DNA of 64,000 nt from Antedon mediterranea (lineage: Eukaryota; Echinodermata; Crinoidea; Comatulida; Antedonidae): positions 17,930,501 to 17,994,500 of the forward strand of contig NC_092674.1 in assembly GCF_964355755.1 (NCBI RefSeq), given 5' to 3'. Position 1 is the first letter of the stretch. Every line of letters begins with the position of its first letter. The position numbers and the translations under genes are program-made. Below the pieces are notes generated by a model. It did not search any database and was not told the origin of the DNA. It saw only the letters and a program-made list of their open reading frames with translations. This document shows positions 36,201 to 51,200 of this stretch, in pieces.

Positions 36201-39200
36201 TTACTAGAGCATCAATCCAAGACCATTTATGAAAATCTAAAAGAGTTAACAGGCGACAGACTGGAAAATTTCCATGAAGTCTGAGAAATGCAAAGTCCTG
36301 TCCTGTCAAAAACCTATTATTTTTTTCTTACTCTGTCTGTTGTGCTTGAAAGTGTCAACTCCTATCATGACCTTGGTATTTACATGAACCGTAAATTGAC
36401 CTTTATTCCTCATGTCGACCATATTGTTAAAAAGTGTACTCTACCTTTGCTCAACCATTTACAATTCTCTCTCTCCTTACCAAGCCTCTAGAATTGATTG
36501 AATTCAGTCTTGTGCTTAATTGGCCCAGCAGCCAATTGATTTGACTTAATTATCCTGTTTAGATGTCTTAATTCTAAGTTTAATTGTGATTTTGTTTCGT
36601 TGTTTTACTTTAATGTTTGTTATGTTTTGTTAATGGTGTTTTCTGTTCTACTTTGGTGTGATAGGTATAATCAATCTACTCCGAAGTTCAAAACACTGGG
36701 GTTGAACAGCTGAATGACCTCCAGAAGGTAAAATGTGGAGACACACCGGGACGGTCGGTGTGAAAGGTACCAACATCAAACTGTGGAGACAGTTTTCACT
36801 CAAAATTTGATTATTTTAAAAACAAAACTCACCTGGTCATTACCATATGAAATAGCTAGTGATAATGGAGACTGCCCTCTACATAGTACATCAGGATTGG
36901 CACCATGCAGCAATAGTAGCCTTACAATATCTTTTGAAAGCTGGAAAGAAAAAGACAAAAAAACTTTAAACTCCTTCCTTCTCCACAACATAAAAAGCAT
37001 CAATGATGAAAGAAGAGAGACTACACAATAAACAATGTATATAATGTGAAAGTTGCAATAGTGTGGCCCAAAAATGTACAAAGTACTCATTCAAAATTGG
37101 AAAGTTAAATACAAATATACAAAATCCTTTTATTTTCCTTTGTAAGCTGTATGTGGTATAGAGCAAGTTCAGTGATAAATTAATTAATTAATTTTATACC
37201 ATCACAAAATAAATTTCACAATAATCATGCAATCAGACAATAAGGCTTAAAATGTTCTGCTTGTCCTCTCTCTAAACATTTGCGTCAAGGCATCTAAAAT
37301 GGTGTGTTATTGAACTAACCACCATTTTTAGAAGCTTTAGATGCTTCCAATCCTAAAATAGACTTTTAAAAACATGGTTTAATCTTTTGTGCTACATTTT
37401 AGAACACATTGAGCGAAAAACTAATTTGTAGATTTTAAAACATGTGAATGGGACAGTACTGTAATAATAATAGCTATAAAGTACAGTCCATGTAATGATA
37501 AAAAACAATAATACTGATTCTTAATCCGATATATAAAAGACAAAGATATGCAAAATAATATTTACAATCATAACAATTTGATTATTTTAGTGAATTCTAT
37601 GCCTAAATTTTACCATTTCTATGCAGCAAAAACAGACAATAAATGCTACACACAAAACCATCATTACCTTATTATTATCATCTCTGCTGCAGACAATGTG
37701 TAGAGGTGTTCTTCCCTTTTCAATCATTCTTAAATGATTCAATTCCTTCAAAAGATCTGCCTCCCCATTTAACTCACAAAAGGTATTAAGAATCATCTCA
37801 TCCTTTGTAAAAAAAATGTTTGGAAAAAAATCATAATTAACACAACTGAACTTGTCACTGACAAAAATTAATAACAAAAAAATTAGTAAATTGTTTGAAA
37901 GTTTGCATGACGAAAATTAGTATGTTGATATAGTTTGCGTTACACCATTTATGTAGTTCTGAAAATAACTGTTGTAGTTTCTAGACGTTTCGATCAATAT
38001 GTTTCGATCAATATGCTTCTATCGTAGACATTTTTTCTGATTGGGTTACTCTTACTTCTTGCCTCTATTAATTTCAATTATTAGTGCTCTGTCAAATTGT
38101 GAGGGTACCACATCTGGAAGTATGGAGAAGACATCACATTGGGAGAGTGTTTTAAATTTGGTAACACTTCAAATAGCTTTAGACTCTCTGAACACATGGT
38201 CCATTAATAACAAATTAAAACTTAACCTATCAAATGACAAACTCTTCCAGACATAACCTTTCGACTTTTGAAAATTCTTTGCTTGTGGTTAAAATAATTA
38301 TTAGGTTATATTATTATATTATTGATTATGTCACAATCTTTATTTATTTCTTTATTTATTCTTCCTTCGCACTATTTTCTTGAGATAAATTTCATCTAGC
38401 TACGTATATTTCTTATGGCCAGGAATCAATGTGGTTATCTTTTCATGGTGCGCAATTAAAAATTACGCGGTGTATGCATGATTTATCTAAATCAATTGCA
38501 ATCATATCTTCACAAGCATGTATTATAATTAAACCAAATTTGGTACTCATAAATTTCAGGTCATATTTCATCATATGACAATACAAATATGTGCGTAGCG
38601 CATTTAACGGTTCTGCGCAAATCATTTACTAATCCGTGCAATAATGTAACATCTTCAAATTTTAAGGATATAGCTAATGGTTTTAACTCATATTTTACTT
38701 CAGTTTTTAATTTGCATAATTCCAATTTTAATATTAATGCGCCCTCCAAATTTACCCTGCCAGTACCAGCTCTCTCTGACATCGACTTTGCACCCACCGA
38801 TGTAGATATGGCAATTTGTAACCTTAAATCAAGTTCAGCCCCTGGTCCTGATAAAATAACACCAAACTTCTCACTGACGTCAGGAGAACTACCTACTGTA
38901 CCTACTGAATGGAAAATAGCAAATACTGTAAGTCCAACATGAAAAATTATCGACCTGTTGCCTTCACTTCTATAGTTTGTAAATTACTTGAAAGGATAAT
39001 TGTGACTAATTTAAATGCATTTCTACATGTTAACTCCCTTATAAACCCTCATTAACATGGTTTTATTAAGCATAAATCTTGCGTTACTCAGCTAACAAAT
39101 GTTATGTATGAATGGTCTCGTTTACTCGACCAATAAAATGCCCCATGATATTCTATTACAATTACATTAACTTGCAAATTTTAATATACAAGGTGCTGTA

Positions 39201-42200
39201 TGGAAATGGATCTCATTTTTTTTAACTAATAGATATCAACCTGTATGTTTTAATTGTTAAATTTCTTCATCCCTCCCAGTTACATCAGGTGTCCCTCAAG
39301 GGAGGTGTATCGGCCCTGTCCTTTTTAACCTTTTTGTAAATGATATTAGTTTTAATGTTTTTTCTCCATGTGTTTTATTTGCTGATGATGTACTTCTTTA
39401 TAGAAATATTTTGTGCAATAATGATATCAATGATTTTCAGACTGATATCAACACATTAAGTAATTGGCCATCTCTTAATTCAATGATTTTTAACACCACC
39501 AAAACAAAGATTATGCATAACCAGGAAACGTAGTTTTGTTCAATCTATCTATTTTCTTAATGGTGATGCAGTTCAAGCTGTTCCCAGCCACAAGTACTTA
39601 GGTGTGCATCTAGATAATAAGATTTCATGGGATGCTCACATTTATCAGGTTATGTCAAAGTCGAGTAGGATGCTTGGTGCTATTCCTCCTGAGGCAATCT
39701 CCTGTCTTTATAAAACCATGGTATTACCCATCATTGAGTATTGCCTACCAGCATGGGGACCAGTTTACGCCAAGCACTCTGATCGACTTGAACAAATCCA
39801 ACGGCATGCCACTTGGCGTATATTGAAAGTTGGATGGGGAGTTATTCTGTACGAAGAGCGGCTGTACAAACTAAATTTGTTAAGGACCGACGTAAAGTTA
39901 TTTTAACCTTGTTTGTCTTCCTTTCTTTCTTCATGGTAAATTCTGACATAGGCGAGCACAATGGAAAAACTTCAGGACAAATCTCTGTCTTGGATACCTA
40001 CCTTATCTATCTGAGATGTACCACGAAATGTAGATTTGATAACATTGGTTTTCACTATTACGATATTGTTTCATATTTTACGAAGATATTATAAAGGGTT
40101 TTGAAACAGAATTTCTGATTTCATCGGTAGATTTTCAACTGTGTGCGCGCTACAAGTCATTTCCAGGGTTCACAGTGAGTCCACGGATTTACCTTGCAAC
40201 TTCCTGGTTTCAACTAAGTTAGCCGTTGGTGGCGATTTTAGTTTTTTAGTTTATTTTCGGACCGCCCGTGTAAAGGTGCAGTAGCAAAAATATTATTAAA
40301 TATACGCCATAAAGCATCCGAGTATATTGTGGGGAATAGTATTAGTATATAAAATTACATAGGGAGAACTGATGATAAGACCTTTTGTTTGAAATCATGT
40401 GAAACTCTGATATATAGCCCGAGTTAAGGAGTAAGGGGGCAGGAATAACTGTGGGCTATCTGTGTCCCTTTCGGACCCTGAGATACAGTCTGCCCATGTT
40501 TCAAGCCGTCTAAAACATCTTCCTGCTTAGGCTGAAACGGCCAACTCTGTCGCAGAAGTTAGTTTCAAAAGATGTTTAAACTAAATACTGTATACCAATT
40601 AGGATGGTATTTGGTACACCTTCCCAATAAAACATCACTTAGAATAATAATCGCATTTATTATTATATTTATAACACAATTATATTATTTGTAGTAGAAT
40701 TCATTGGACTGTTATCTACAATTTACCAAGCATTTGTTATTATTTTTTTCCACTTTTCATATCTAATAGAGGATTTTATTTTGTTATTATAAATGTTATA
40801 TTACCATATTATTAAAACTAAAAAATTAAACGTATCCCTCGAATAAGCACCTCCCTCAAATAAACTCCGCCTCACCACCTCTGCCCTACAAGGGCCCTAC
40901 CAAACAATAAACACTATACTTTAAAATGTTATTAATGATCTAAAGAGAAGAGAAGAAAGAGAGTAGGTTTAGTTTTACGAATATCAAGCATTTTAATAAT
41001 GGTAACTGACAGAAAACGTCCATGTCAGAACGTTCTTCTAAAACCTTTTTACCCGAGTCATTATCATTCTGAGAACCATCGTCTACACTTCCTAGTAGCT
41101 CACTTCACTCACTCCCTCTCTAGTAATATTAATTTTTATAATAGTGTCACTGATCATATCATAATCAATCACTTTTAAACATCTTTATGCTCAAATCTTT
41201 GCCTATCCACCGTTTCCCTGTGCTTTGTTAAAGCAGTTAAAACAACATTTTACTGTTGAAAGAATTTCATTTAGCTTCGATTTTGTATAGATGACAAATT
41301 TCGTTTTTGTAAAAGCACAAGTTAACGGAGTACTTACTCGAACGTTTCGATCTCTATCAGAGATCCTTCTCAACTGACTGCGGAGTGTTAATGCAGCTTG
41401 GTCATTCTTGACGTCATCTGTTGATGACGTCGTACGAGTAAGTACTCCGTTAACTTGTGCTTTTACAAAAACGAAATTTGTCATCTAAACATTTTACTGG
41501 TTCCTAATTCGACTCCGGTGTGATTTCTTTTTTTCTTTTTTTTTAACTGTATATTGATTTTATGTAGTTAAATTCTTCTGGGGCCTCTGTTGCTTTTGGG
41601 ATCCCAGGACATGATGTCGAATAAATAAATGATATGAAGACTGGTTAATGCTTTTTAATATTTCAAAATGCAAAGTAATGCACTTAGGCCATAAAAACCA
41701 GCATTTCGAATACAAGATGGAAGAAACTGTAGGTGAGAAAGTTCATGAAGAAATAGATCTCGGCATTATGATTGATGCATCTCTAAAACCTAATAAGGAA
41801 TGTGTAGTTGCTGTTAAGACCGTTAATCGGGTGCTTGGCTGTATCAAGTGTTTATATATGGGGCTAGTTAGGGCACATCTAGAATTTTCTGACCTTGGTC
41901 TTCACAATATATTAAAGTTAACACTTTGTTGGAAAAGGTTCAGGGATGATGAACTGTAGGCTGCATTTCTTCTCACAAAGGGTGGTAAATGTTTGGAACA
42001 CATTTCCTACCAACAATAATGAGCGTTCGGAGGCGACACGGGGAGGCGAGACGTGGAAGTCAATCAACCATGAACACCGAAAGTTGATCTAGCTACTATA
42101 CTACTACACTAGATTAAACTGGAAAAAGTGTTATGGAAATATAAGATCCAACAAGCTATTGCAACATCGGTGTAGTCCTCAAAATGTTGAAAGTGTCGAT

Positions 42201-45200
42201 GCATGTGGGAAAGCTAAAATCCATATTGGAGCTCCACGATGATGCTTCTGCAAAACTCATCAAGGATAATAGGCACTACTTGCGTACATTATCGGAGATC
42301 TTATTGTTAACTGCCCAGTGTAAGATCGCACAACGTTAGACCGGAAGATCTTACCGAATAAGCAACATAGATGTCAAGAACCTCAACTTCGATCCTTCAT
42401 GTGGAAACTTCCTTGCTATTCTATCATTAGTTGCAAAACATGATGACGTAATTGCAGAAAAGATTTGTTCTGGGCCGGGAAATAACAGTATTCAAAACGC
42501 CCTTTTAGAAATTATGAAGGACATGATGGTGGTTGTCGCTGTTCAATATTTTTTTCAAAAATGAAACCATCAGACACCATCACTGATGTGAAGCAAATAT
42601 GAAAAATTGTATCAGGCAGGGCTATGACGGTGCCTCTGTTGTTTCTGGACATTTAAATGGAGTTCAGCGTAAATTACAACAGAAAACAGGAGCGGATATG
42701 GCCTATTATGTCCATTGTTTCTGCCACAGATTTCTTTTCCAGCTACACGCATATCTAGAAGATTTGAAGGAAGCTTTTTTTGAGTTGGAGCATATCAGTT
42801 TAGTGGCGTGCGCTTTGTTTGTTTCATCAGCCGAATGTGAATGCAATTTTAGTCCAATGAGACTAATAAAAAATGACTACAATTCTCATTTGAACAGCCT
42901 CATGATGCTTGGAATACATCATGACTGAGGAAGAAAACTTGACCTTAACAGCGTGGTTGACAGATTTAAGGCAAAATAAATTAGTTAAATATTTTAAACT
43001 TTTGTTTCTTCTCTTTTCAATGTCCTGTATGTCATGAACCTCTCATTGTACATGAGAAAAGAAAGTTTTGAAAATGGTACCTTCACTGCATGGAGGTGTA
43101 TCTATATTACTACGTTCAACACGTGTGCATGGACCAGGGCATTACTGATTTCCCCGAATTTGTACCTGATTTTACAATATTTTCTCTTACGCATAGAATA
43201 ATAAATATATTATTATTATACAAATACTACGCCACTAAAATAAACTTTTTCACTAAGTATATATGTATTTTTAAAAAAGTCAATGTTGTTCTTGATGACC
43301 TAATCACTGTGTACACTTCCTACATTAGGCCCATCTTGGAATACGCTTGCCAGGTATGGCATGGTGCTATTACCAAGAAAATGGCCAACAGCATTGAGAC
43401 CATCCAGAAAAGAGCATGTCGAATAATGTTAGGTGCTACCTACATTTCCTATGACAATGCCCTAGAGGTTTACAGGGTTACCTTCTCTCGAGGCAAGGAG
43501 AGACACTCTTGTGTTGTCCTTTGGCAGGGGGTTACTCAAGTCCAACTGTTTTCGAGACATGCTACCTCCTTGCCGCGGGCAGAAGAGAACCCTTAGGTAC
43601 AACTAGTACCGGAAGTCTCCTTCCTCCCAGGTGTAAAACTGAACGATACCAAAGGTCTGCCATACCTACGATTGTTAAGTTTATTAATGCTAACTGATAT
43701 AGGTTGATTTCCATGATTATTTCTCACTTTCTCGATGCCGTTTCGACCTTTTATATAATAATTTTAATAATGTATATATTAATAATAATCTTAAATAATA
43801 ATAATAATAATGACGTACTCAATTTTATGAACGAATAATATTGTATTTTGTGTTTTATAATATATAGTTATTTTTCTATGCTGTTTATAATTGTGCCTCT
43901 TTTACTTTTAATTATATATGTATATTGATTGTAAACAAACGTTATCAGCCAATGGCTGCTGTTTTGTATGTGTTTTTAAACCTAAATAAATAAATAAATA
44001 AATTACATAACTATGATAAATATAGGCATATTTATTTTGAACTTTCATTTTTTTGGTGGATCACCATTCAAAATTCAAATGAAAGAATTGATTTGCACAC
44101 ATAATTTTATTTGAATCTACCATAAAGAAATGAACGCCGTTGCTTCCGGGGCCTTCGCCCCCCTGGCCCTCAGCCAAGTGATGCTCGCATAGCCCCCGCG
44201 TCGGGGACTTCAGCCTCCATGTCAGGAAATTCCTGAAGCCACTGCTGATACTGTACTTTTAAACAAAATTTTTAAAAAGGAAAATAAGATAAAGGAGAAA
44301 GGATGTTATGCATGCTAAAAATAGAATATACACCTGAGCATTGAAGCTATAATAATAGAAGCTCTCATTTGTCTCAAACACGCACTACTGAATGTAAATA
44401 CATGTGTTGTGAATAAAGCTCTAGAACTCTATACCATTTTGAGTACTGTGTTCATGTGAATACTGTATAATACATAGAAATAGGCTTTACTTATTTATAA
44501 ACTCTGATGATGAGATGATTTATTTTAATGAACCTTAGTCGATTTTGAGACTACTACTAAATTTCTTATTATTTATTTTATAAAGGCATTGCATATGGAT
44601 AGAAATAACAGTGTGTAAAACATTTATATTAACAGTGGGAGGGCATTGGATCACTAAAAAAAATACACTTTTTACACAGTAGACACTAGACTTTTACACG
44701 AATCCCGACGACTACAACTTTCTTGAACCTGGTGTTTACTTTTTCTGTCTATTCTTTAATTCTTTGATTTTGTAACTGTTTTCAGTTTGAAAGCTGAATT
44801 TAGATCTTCATTGAACTTCAACCTAGTTTTTCTCAGTAAAAAATTGTCTTGATGAATGTAAAAATTAATAATTTACAGATTGCATTAATTTTATGATCGT
44901 TAGTTAGCACACAAAAATTTAATAATGAAAGTATTTGCAGTACAGAGTAGAATGAATAAATCAAATTCAAATTGGTGAACCTCTCAAAAAATATGCCTAA
45001 TTACATTCAAAACTAATTATTTTTACACTGAACTGTACTTCTAATACTACAAAACTAATGTCATTTTACCTGATTTAATGAATTATCATTTGTTCGAGCA
45101 TTTGAATCAGCTCCTGCTTCCAGTAGATACTTGGTAATCTCAACACCTGCATTACCACTGATGGCACAAGCAATGTGTAATGGAGTAAGGCTTTCTTTCT

Positions 45201-48200
45201 GTAGTAGAGGAAAGCACCATTCATTTGAATAATGTAGACAGTAAGTGAAACCATTCTAATCTATGACAATATCAGCAACAATAAAATGTGGCAAATTGTA
45301 GATTTGTTTGCATGGTACAGTTTTCCAAAGAATGGGATATTTTATATAAATACATTAAATTGAATAGAAATATAGTCAAAATAATTAAGAAATTTGGACT
45401 CATTTTTAAGAAAAGTTTCTCCTTCGGAAGTAGGCCTAATTCCCAGGGTGCTAATTTTAGTTGACTACATTAATCATCGTGTCTATGTATTCGTATTCAG
45501 AATTAATTTTGTTAAATGTTTAAAAATTTACAGTAAAGTCTCAGAATCGTCATTGTCAACAACCAATCATGGTCATTTCTAGTTTAATAATTTGCAAAGT
45601 TAGGGTTTTAAATATATTCATTATTAAGATATACATTTTAATTCTCCTTCACATTTCATATATTTTATATTTAAAAGTAAAGTTGCATTTGTTGGAACTG
45701 TTGTTTGTCATTTTAGAACAATCTTGAATTTAATAGTTATATTTAAATAACTTTTTAAATGAAACACAATATAGTAATATATAAGTATTTGTTTATATCC
45801 AATGTCTTGGCTTTAAATTCATTGTATGTTTTAAAAACCAATTACATTATTACGGTAATGCGAGTGACGGAACTTTTGTGTTAAAATGTCAATTATTTAA
45901 AAAACTTATGTAATGTTGAATTTTTTTTATCCTATTTTATACTTTAAAAGTATAGCAATTTAAACGATAAGATCCTTTTATTGTTTGGATAAACAAGTAG
46001 AAAATGTTCATAAAAAGGCTTTAACTGGCATATAAATGTTTTAAAAAGTCATTATCCCAAAACACACTCTTGTGAATGTCTATAAAAGCATAGTTGTGCC
46101 ACACTTTGAGTATTGTAATGTTATTTGTTCTACCTGTGGATCAACTGAAGTTAATTAAACGTTTACAAGTTATTCAAAATCAGGCAGGAAGAATAATCTG
46201 TATACTATTATTTATAGTATCTCATTAATATATATAGATTTTGTAATAATACATTCAACCCTAAGCATATTCAATTAAATGTTGCTCTGCCTTTACCTAA
46301 GACTGAATATAATAAAACGTAGCCTTGCATATAAAGAAAGGTGCACTTAAATGGAACAACCTTGGTGTTAACATTCATTTGTATGTGAACAGCCCCAGGG
46401 AAGAACAACCATGTGTTGATTCGGGCCTTCTTGTTTAAATATAATTTGAATTGAATTGATTTCTTACCATGACAGATAAACAGGTCTCTGTGGAAGCTCC
46501 TTTTTGCAAAAGTAGCTGGACAGCAGTCACGTCCGCTGCTTTGACAGCAAAAAATAACACTGGCATTGGAACATTTGATGCATTTGGATCAGCCCCACGT
46601 CTCAAAAGCAAATGAATAGTTGATTCCATTAATGAATGGCTAAAAAATAGAGAAATAGAGAGAAAAAAGACCCTTAATTACAGTAATTAATGCATCTTGA
46701 ATGAGCAGTTTTTAAAGGTTTCCTTCAACTAAGTGGCCAAGCGATTACAGCAGGGATCCTCTAATCAAGCCATAAAATCAGCACACATTCAGGGCTCCTC
46801 TTGACCATTGTTCTGGTGGTAGAACAAGTCTTATCAAATATGGGATGAAGGGACAGTGTACACATGGAGAACCCAGTGAGGGATACCACGGTATACTGGT
46901 CCATCTCAGCCCCTATTGGTCATGGTACAGTAGATGCTGCACTGTGGCTGTGGTGACACTCATCCAATACATTCTAGAATTTTTTAATTGACTAATATAT
47001 AAATTGTTTTAATTATTGAGTCAATCTGATCATCCCAAGTAAGAGTTTTCTTAAATACAATCTCAAGGTACTGTACTTGAATGTATCAACTGTGGTCTAT
47101 TATAAAAGTAATACATGTTTGTGATGATAAAAATAATTTCAAGAGGTGAAAGATGAAAGGTTACTGTATACTTTCATAAGCGACAGTCGAGTGACAATAT
47201 GACTTTTCATCTTTAGCTGAATGAAATTATTTGTACCATAGCACGAATATAAAAACATTTATTATTTGCTTCATATAACATCTAAGTAGATTCTTGTCAT
47301 TTCATTCAGCCTTTCTTTTTTATAACATCTGAAGAAGGTATTTACCGTTATATCCCACTGACCACATATTTGATTTGTTTTTTGGTGTTTTTTATCATCG
47401 CGCTATGTGGAGCAATTGATAGGACACTTTATCATGTGAACCAAAATCTATTTAGGTGTTATATAAAGGATTATATTACGTGCAAATAAAGATCAAATTC
47501 TTACTCTGCTTTAGAAATTGCCAAACGTCTGGCACAGTCTATCGTTTTACTAAACTGTGAGGTTCTTTCTGCTACAATCTTTGGATTGCCACTCATTGCA
47601 GTGGCAACACGTTCCAATAAGTTATCACTAACTTCAATGCTATAATCGGTAATACTTTTATTTGACCCAAACAAATTTAATTCAGTATCTATCGCCTTTT
47701 CAAAATTTATATCAAATTTTGACAAATCAGCACCAAGTGCATTTTCATCCAGTAAATTGTTTTCTTCACAAATCTTATCTTGTTCTGTTTCTACATCTCG
47801 GTTTTCTTTTTTCACATTTTGGTAACTATAAACATCACTAACACAATTTGAAGAACTGACACTATCGCTAGAGTGATTCAATATTCTTTCAAATTTTCTC
47901 CCTTCTTTTGACTTCTGCATATATTGCTCTACAATATTGTACTGGAATAATTCAATTGGATAGAACAACATATGGCATGCAGCCAATGCTGAAATGCCTT
48001 CATCACTCAATTGATTGACATCTGCACCTTTGTCTAGTAGATAGTTTATGATATGACCATGCATATTGACCTTAAAAAAGAAATTATACTTTTAGAAAAT
48101 TGGTTAAACTGCTCTTCCCTGGTTAAACAGTAGTAAGTAATATGCATACACATCCTATTTTAATTTGTTTTGAAACCAAGTATAGATCATGAACACTTTT

Positions 48201-51200
48201 TATGACAACCAGATTAATAAAATGTTGGGAAGCTGTTAATCTTATGCCATTACCATAGGAAGGTAAAACAAGGTGTGTCATGTGACGTAATCATGACAAT
48301 GCTGCACTGTATAACTGTAGTATACAGTATCTGTACTGTATATTCTTATATGGCACATAATATACACAATTCAGCACTATAAAACGTAATGTATATGCTT
48401 CAGGTTATAGAATTGCAACATAATTACATCAACTTTCTGTGTTCATATTTTAACATCAGGGGCGGACGCAGGGGGGCTGCCCCAGTTGCCCGGGCAACAT
48501 CCTTAATTTCATGCTAAATGTTTTTTTCTGTCACTAAATTAAAATTTAGATTCTATTTTATCAAATATAATAACCATTAACGTTATAGAAATCCAGTTTT
48601 GGAAGAGTCTATATGTAAATTGACAGACTGCAGCGTAAAATTAACCCGCATTACAATACCGCGCACAACCACCGGCTGTCAGCGTATTTTTGTGTGTGGA
48701 TGTATTTCTGAACATGCTCAGAATGAATTTCTGACTGTTTGGATTGCTTGTGTGCGTCATGAGAAGGTACGAAAGGCCACTATACACACTGTGTTCGTGG
48801 AAAACCCCATCACATGGGTCATTGATTTTTCCATAATTATTGCATTTTTGCCGGAGATTCCCCATCATTTAAGTATTTCTGTAGTATCCTATTTATTTTC
48901 ATTTTATGACCGTAATATTGGGCCAAATTAATAATTTATAGTTCCAAACTTTGAAATAATTGTTTAATTGCTTCTTTTTGTACATTTCAATCATATTTTA
49001 TTTTCTGAAGTGTAGTTTAATTTAAGCAACACTGTTGTACAGTTTATAGTGGATAAATGAAAATGAATTTTGGAAATTGTGGTTTTACTGACTTATTGAT
49101 CAAAATAATACAATTTAACGTTTTGCTCAATATATTTAACTTTTTAAATTATTAATTGATAATAATAATTCATTTGTATTTATTGTTTATAATTGCCTGA
49201 ATTTATTAGCTTACCGGAAGTTCCTTCGTCGGGGACTTCCTCTGATGTTAAAAATGTCACATGTGTTTTACCGGCGGGATGGATACGATGGTATTGCTGT
49301 TTGGTAGCCCGATATAGAGTGTCATTTCCGGCGAACTATAGGTGCCATTTATCGTGAATTTTACATGCAAGAATCATTTAACAAAATTCGCTTTGCGACA
49401 GACCCCACAGCTGTAGTGCAAAAACTTGTTGTCTACGGTCCTGAACTCGTGGGCAACCCCTTAAAACCCCCTGAACATACATAAATGTTGCATTTGTGTG
49501 GATAATAGTTGGGTTAAATTTAATTACAACTTTCATGAAAGTGAATTACGTAATTTCTTGCTGGTTTCATTGCATAGTACTAGTAGCTTGTTGTGTGTAT
49601 ATCAAAACGGCAACTTCATTTTAAATGATGACGATAACATGTGGGAGTGGTCCCACAAGAGGGCGCTAGAGCGGATTGTCCCATTCTTAAGAAGGTGAAC
49701 TTCGGTAAAATTCTTCTTTTCAAAATTCTTTCGCACTTCGTGGAAAAGGGCTATTGTCGGGTTTATCCAGGTAAGCAGGCACGTAATAGACTAAAATGTT
49801 CGGCTACAGGTTTATTGAGGTTTGAAAGCTGATCTGTGTTGCGTCATTCTCATATGGAGAGTGTTTTTTTTTCTCCGACGTAATATTACAGTATATGAGA
49901 TAAATTACTTTTTGGTTAGACAATTAATTGATTGTCTTATCCGAAAAATGCAGCCAGTTTGGTTACTCCTAAATTTTTCAGTAGAGTCAACCAATGGACA
50001 AGTTTTTATAGCATACGTACTTAAAAACCCAGCGAAAAAACTTCACTAATTTTCAACATTTTTTGAATAAATATATATCTATCAGAAATAACAGAAGAAA
50101 GCAACTACCATCCAGAATTGGAATTCAATTTTCATGGTGATTTTCAGTCTTCGTAAGTGTTATTATGAGATACGTTTGTTTACGAGGCCAGTTTGAATTT
50201 ACTAACATTTGATCAAAAGGCGGTAAAGTGTCTATACCTATTGTTTCTAAAACCGTTTTTTACTATGACTACTGTAGAACAAATAAATAGAAACAATGTC
50301 AAACCATATTCGTTAAAGACGACGAAATTCGTAAAAAAGAAGAAGAATACATAAAAGATGAGGATATATACTTTGCTCTGAATAATATCATAAACTGTGA
50401 CCACCTTATTGGAGCCCAAAAAGTTAAAAATCTATGGCGTATATATATAGATGATCACGGTGAACGAGTAAAAGCAATTTCTTCAGGTCTCAACATAAAA
50501 GGGAAACAAGCTAGCATGTATGATACGAATCCATATCTTAACAGAAACGAAAATGCTGTAAGAATCTTGATAAAAGATGTACCTTTGTCTGTGAGAAACG
50601 AAGAAATCCTAGACGCATTGAGAAAACTTGGTTGTAAAAATGACATACAATATGTAAAATTCCGTATAAATGGGAAACTATCACGCTTCTTAAACGGAGA
50701 TAGAGCAGTACTGGTTGAACCTTTCAAAGGGAGCCTACCCAGGTTTACCAAAATTAAAAATATTAACGCCAGAATTTTCCACAAAGAACAAGTTACACAA
50801 ATAATATGCTTTGAATGTGGGTTGAAAGGACACAAAATAAATGCATGTCCGAAAAAGTTAAATCAAATAGTGTGCTACACCTGTAACAAAACAGGACATA
50901 TGGCGTATAACTGCGAAGAAAAACACATAAGCGAACCCATGATTGAAAAAATTGGAATACCCTCAACGGAATTGTCATTCCCTAAAGAAAAAACCAAAAC
51001 GATTACGTCACGATCAGAAGATACAGAAACAGAAAGCGAAAATGAAGAAGATGAAGTTCTTTCATGCAGCAAAGAGAGTAGCAATGAGGACGAGGCTGGA
51101 AGTAAAATAATATCAACTACCAGTAACAAGATCAGACAAAATGAAGATGAAGCTTCTAATACTGGATATGTTCTAGAGGTGCTGAACGATCTCCTCACTC

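Noticed and set aside
41330-41380. Hammerhead-ribozyme-like core around CTGATAGAGATCGAAACG
   Set aside because: Similar strings are common in retroelement tails, but I could not form all three stems with the conserved core.
41203-41484. 93-codon minus-strand ORF
   Set aside because: It spans both arms of a small inverted element; the open frame follows from the symmetry.
48599-48931. 110-codon ORF as a host gene
   Set aside because: No recognisable domain, next to a hAT-type end and within a repeat-rich intron.
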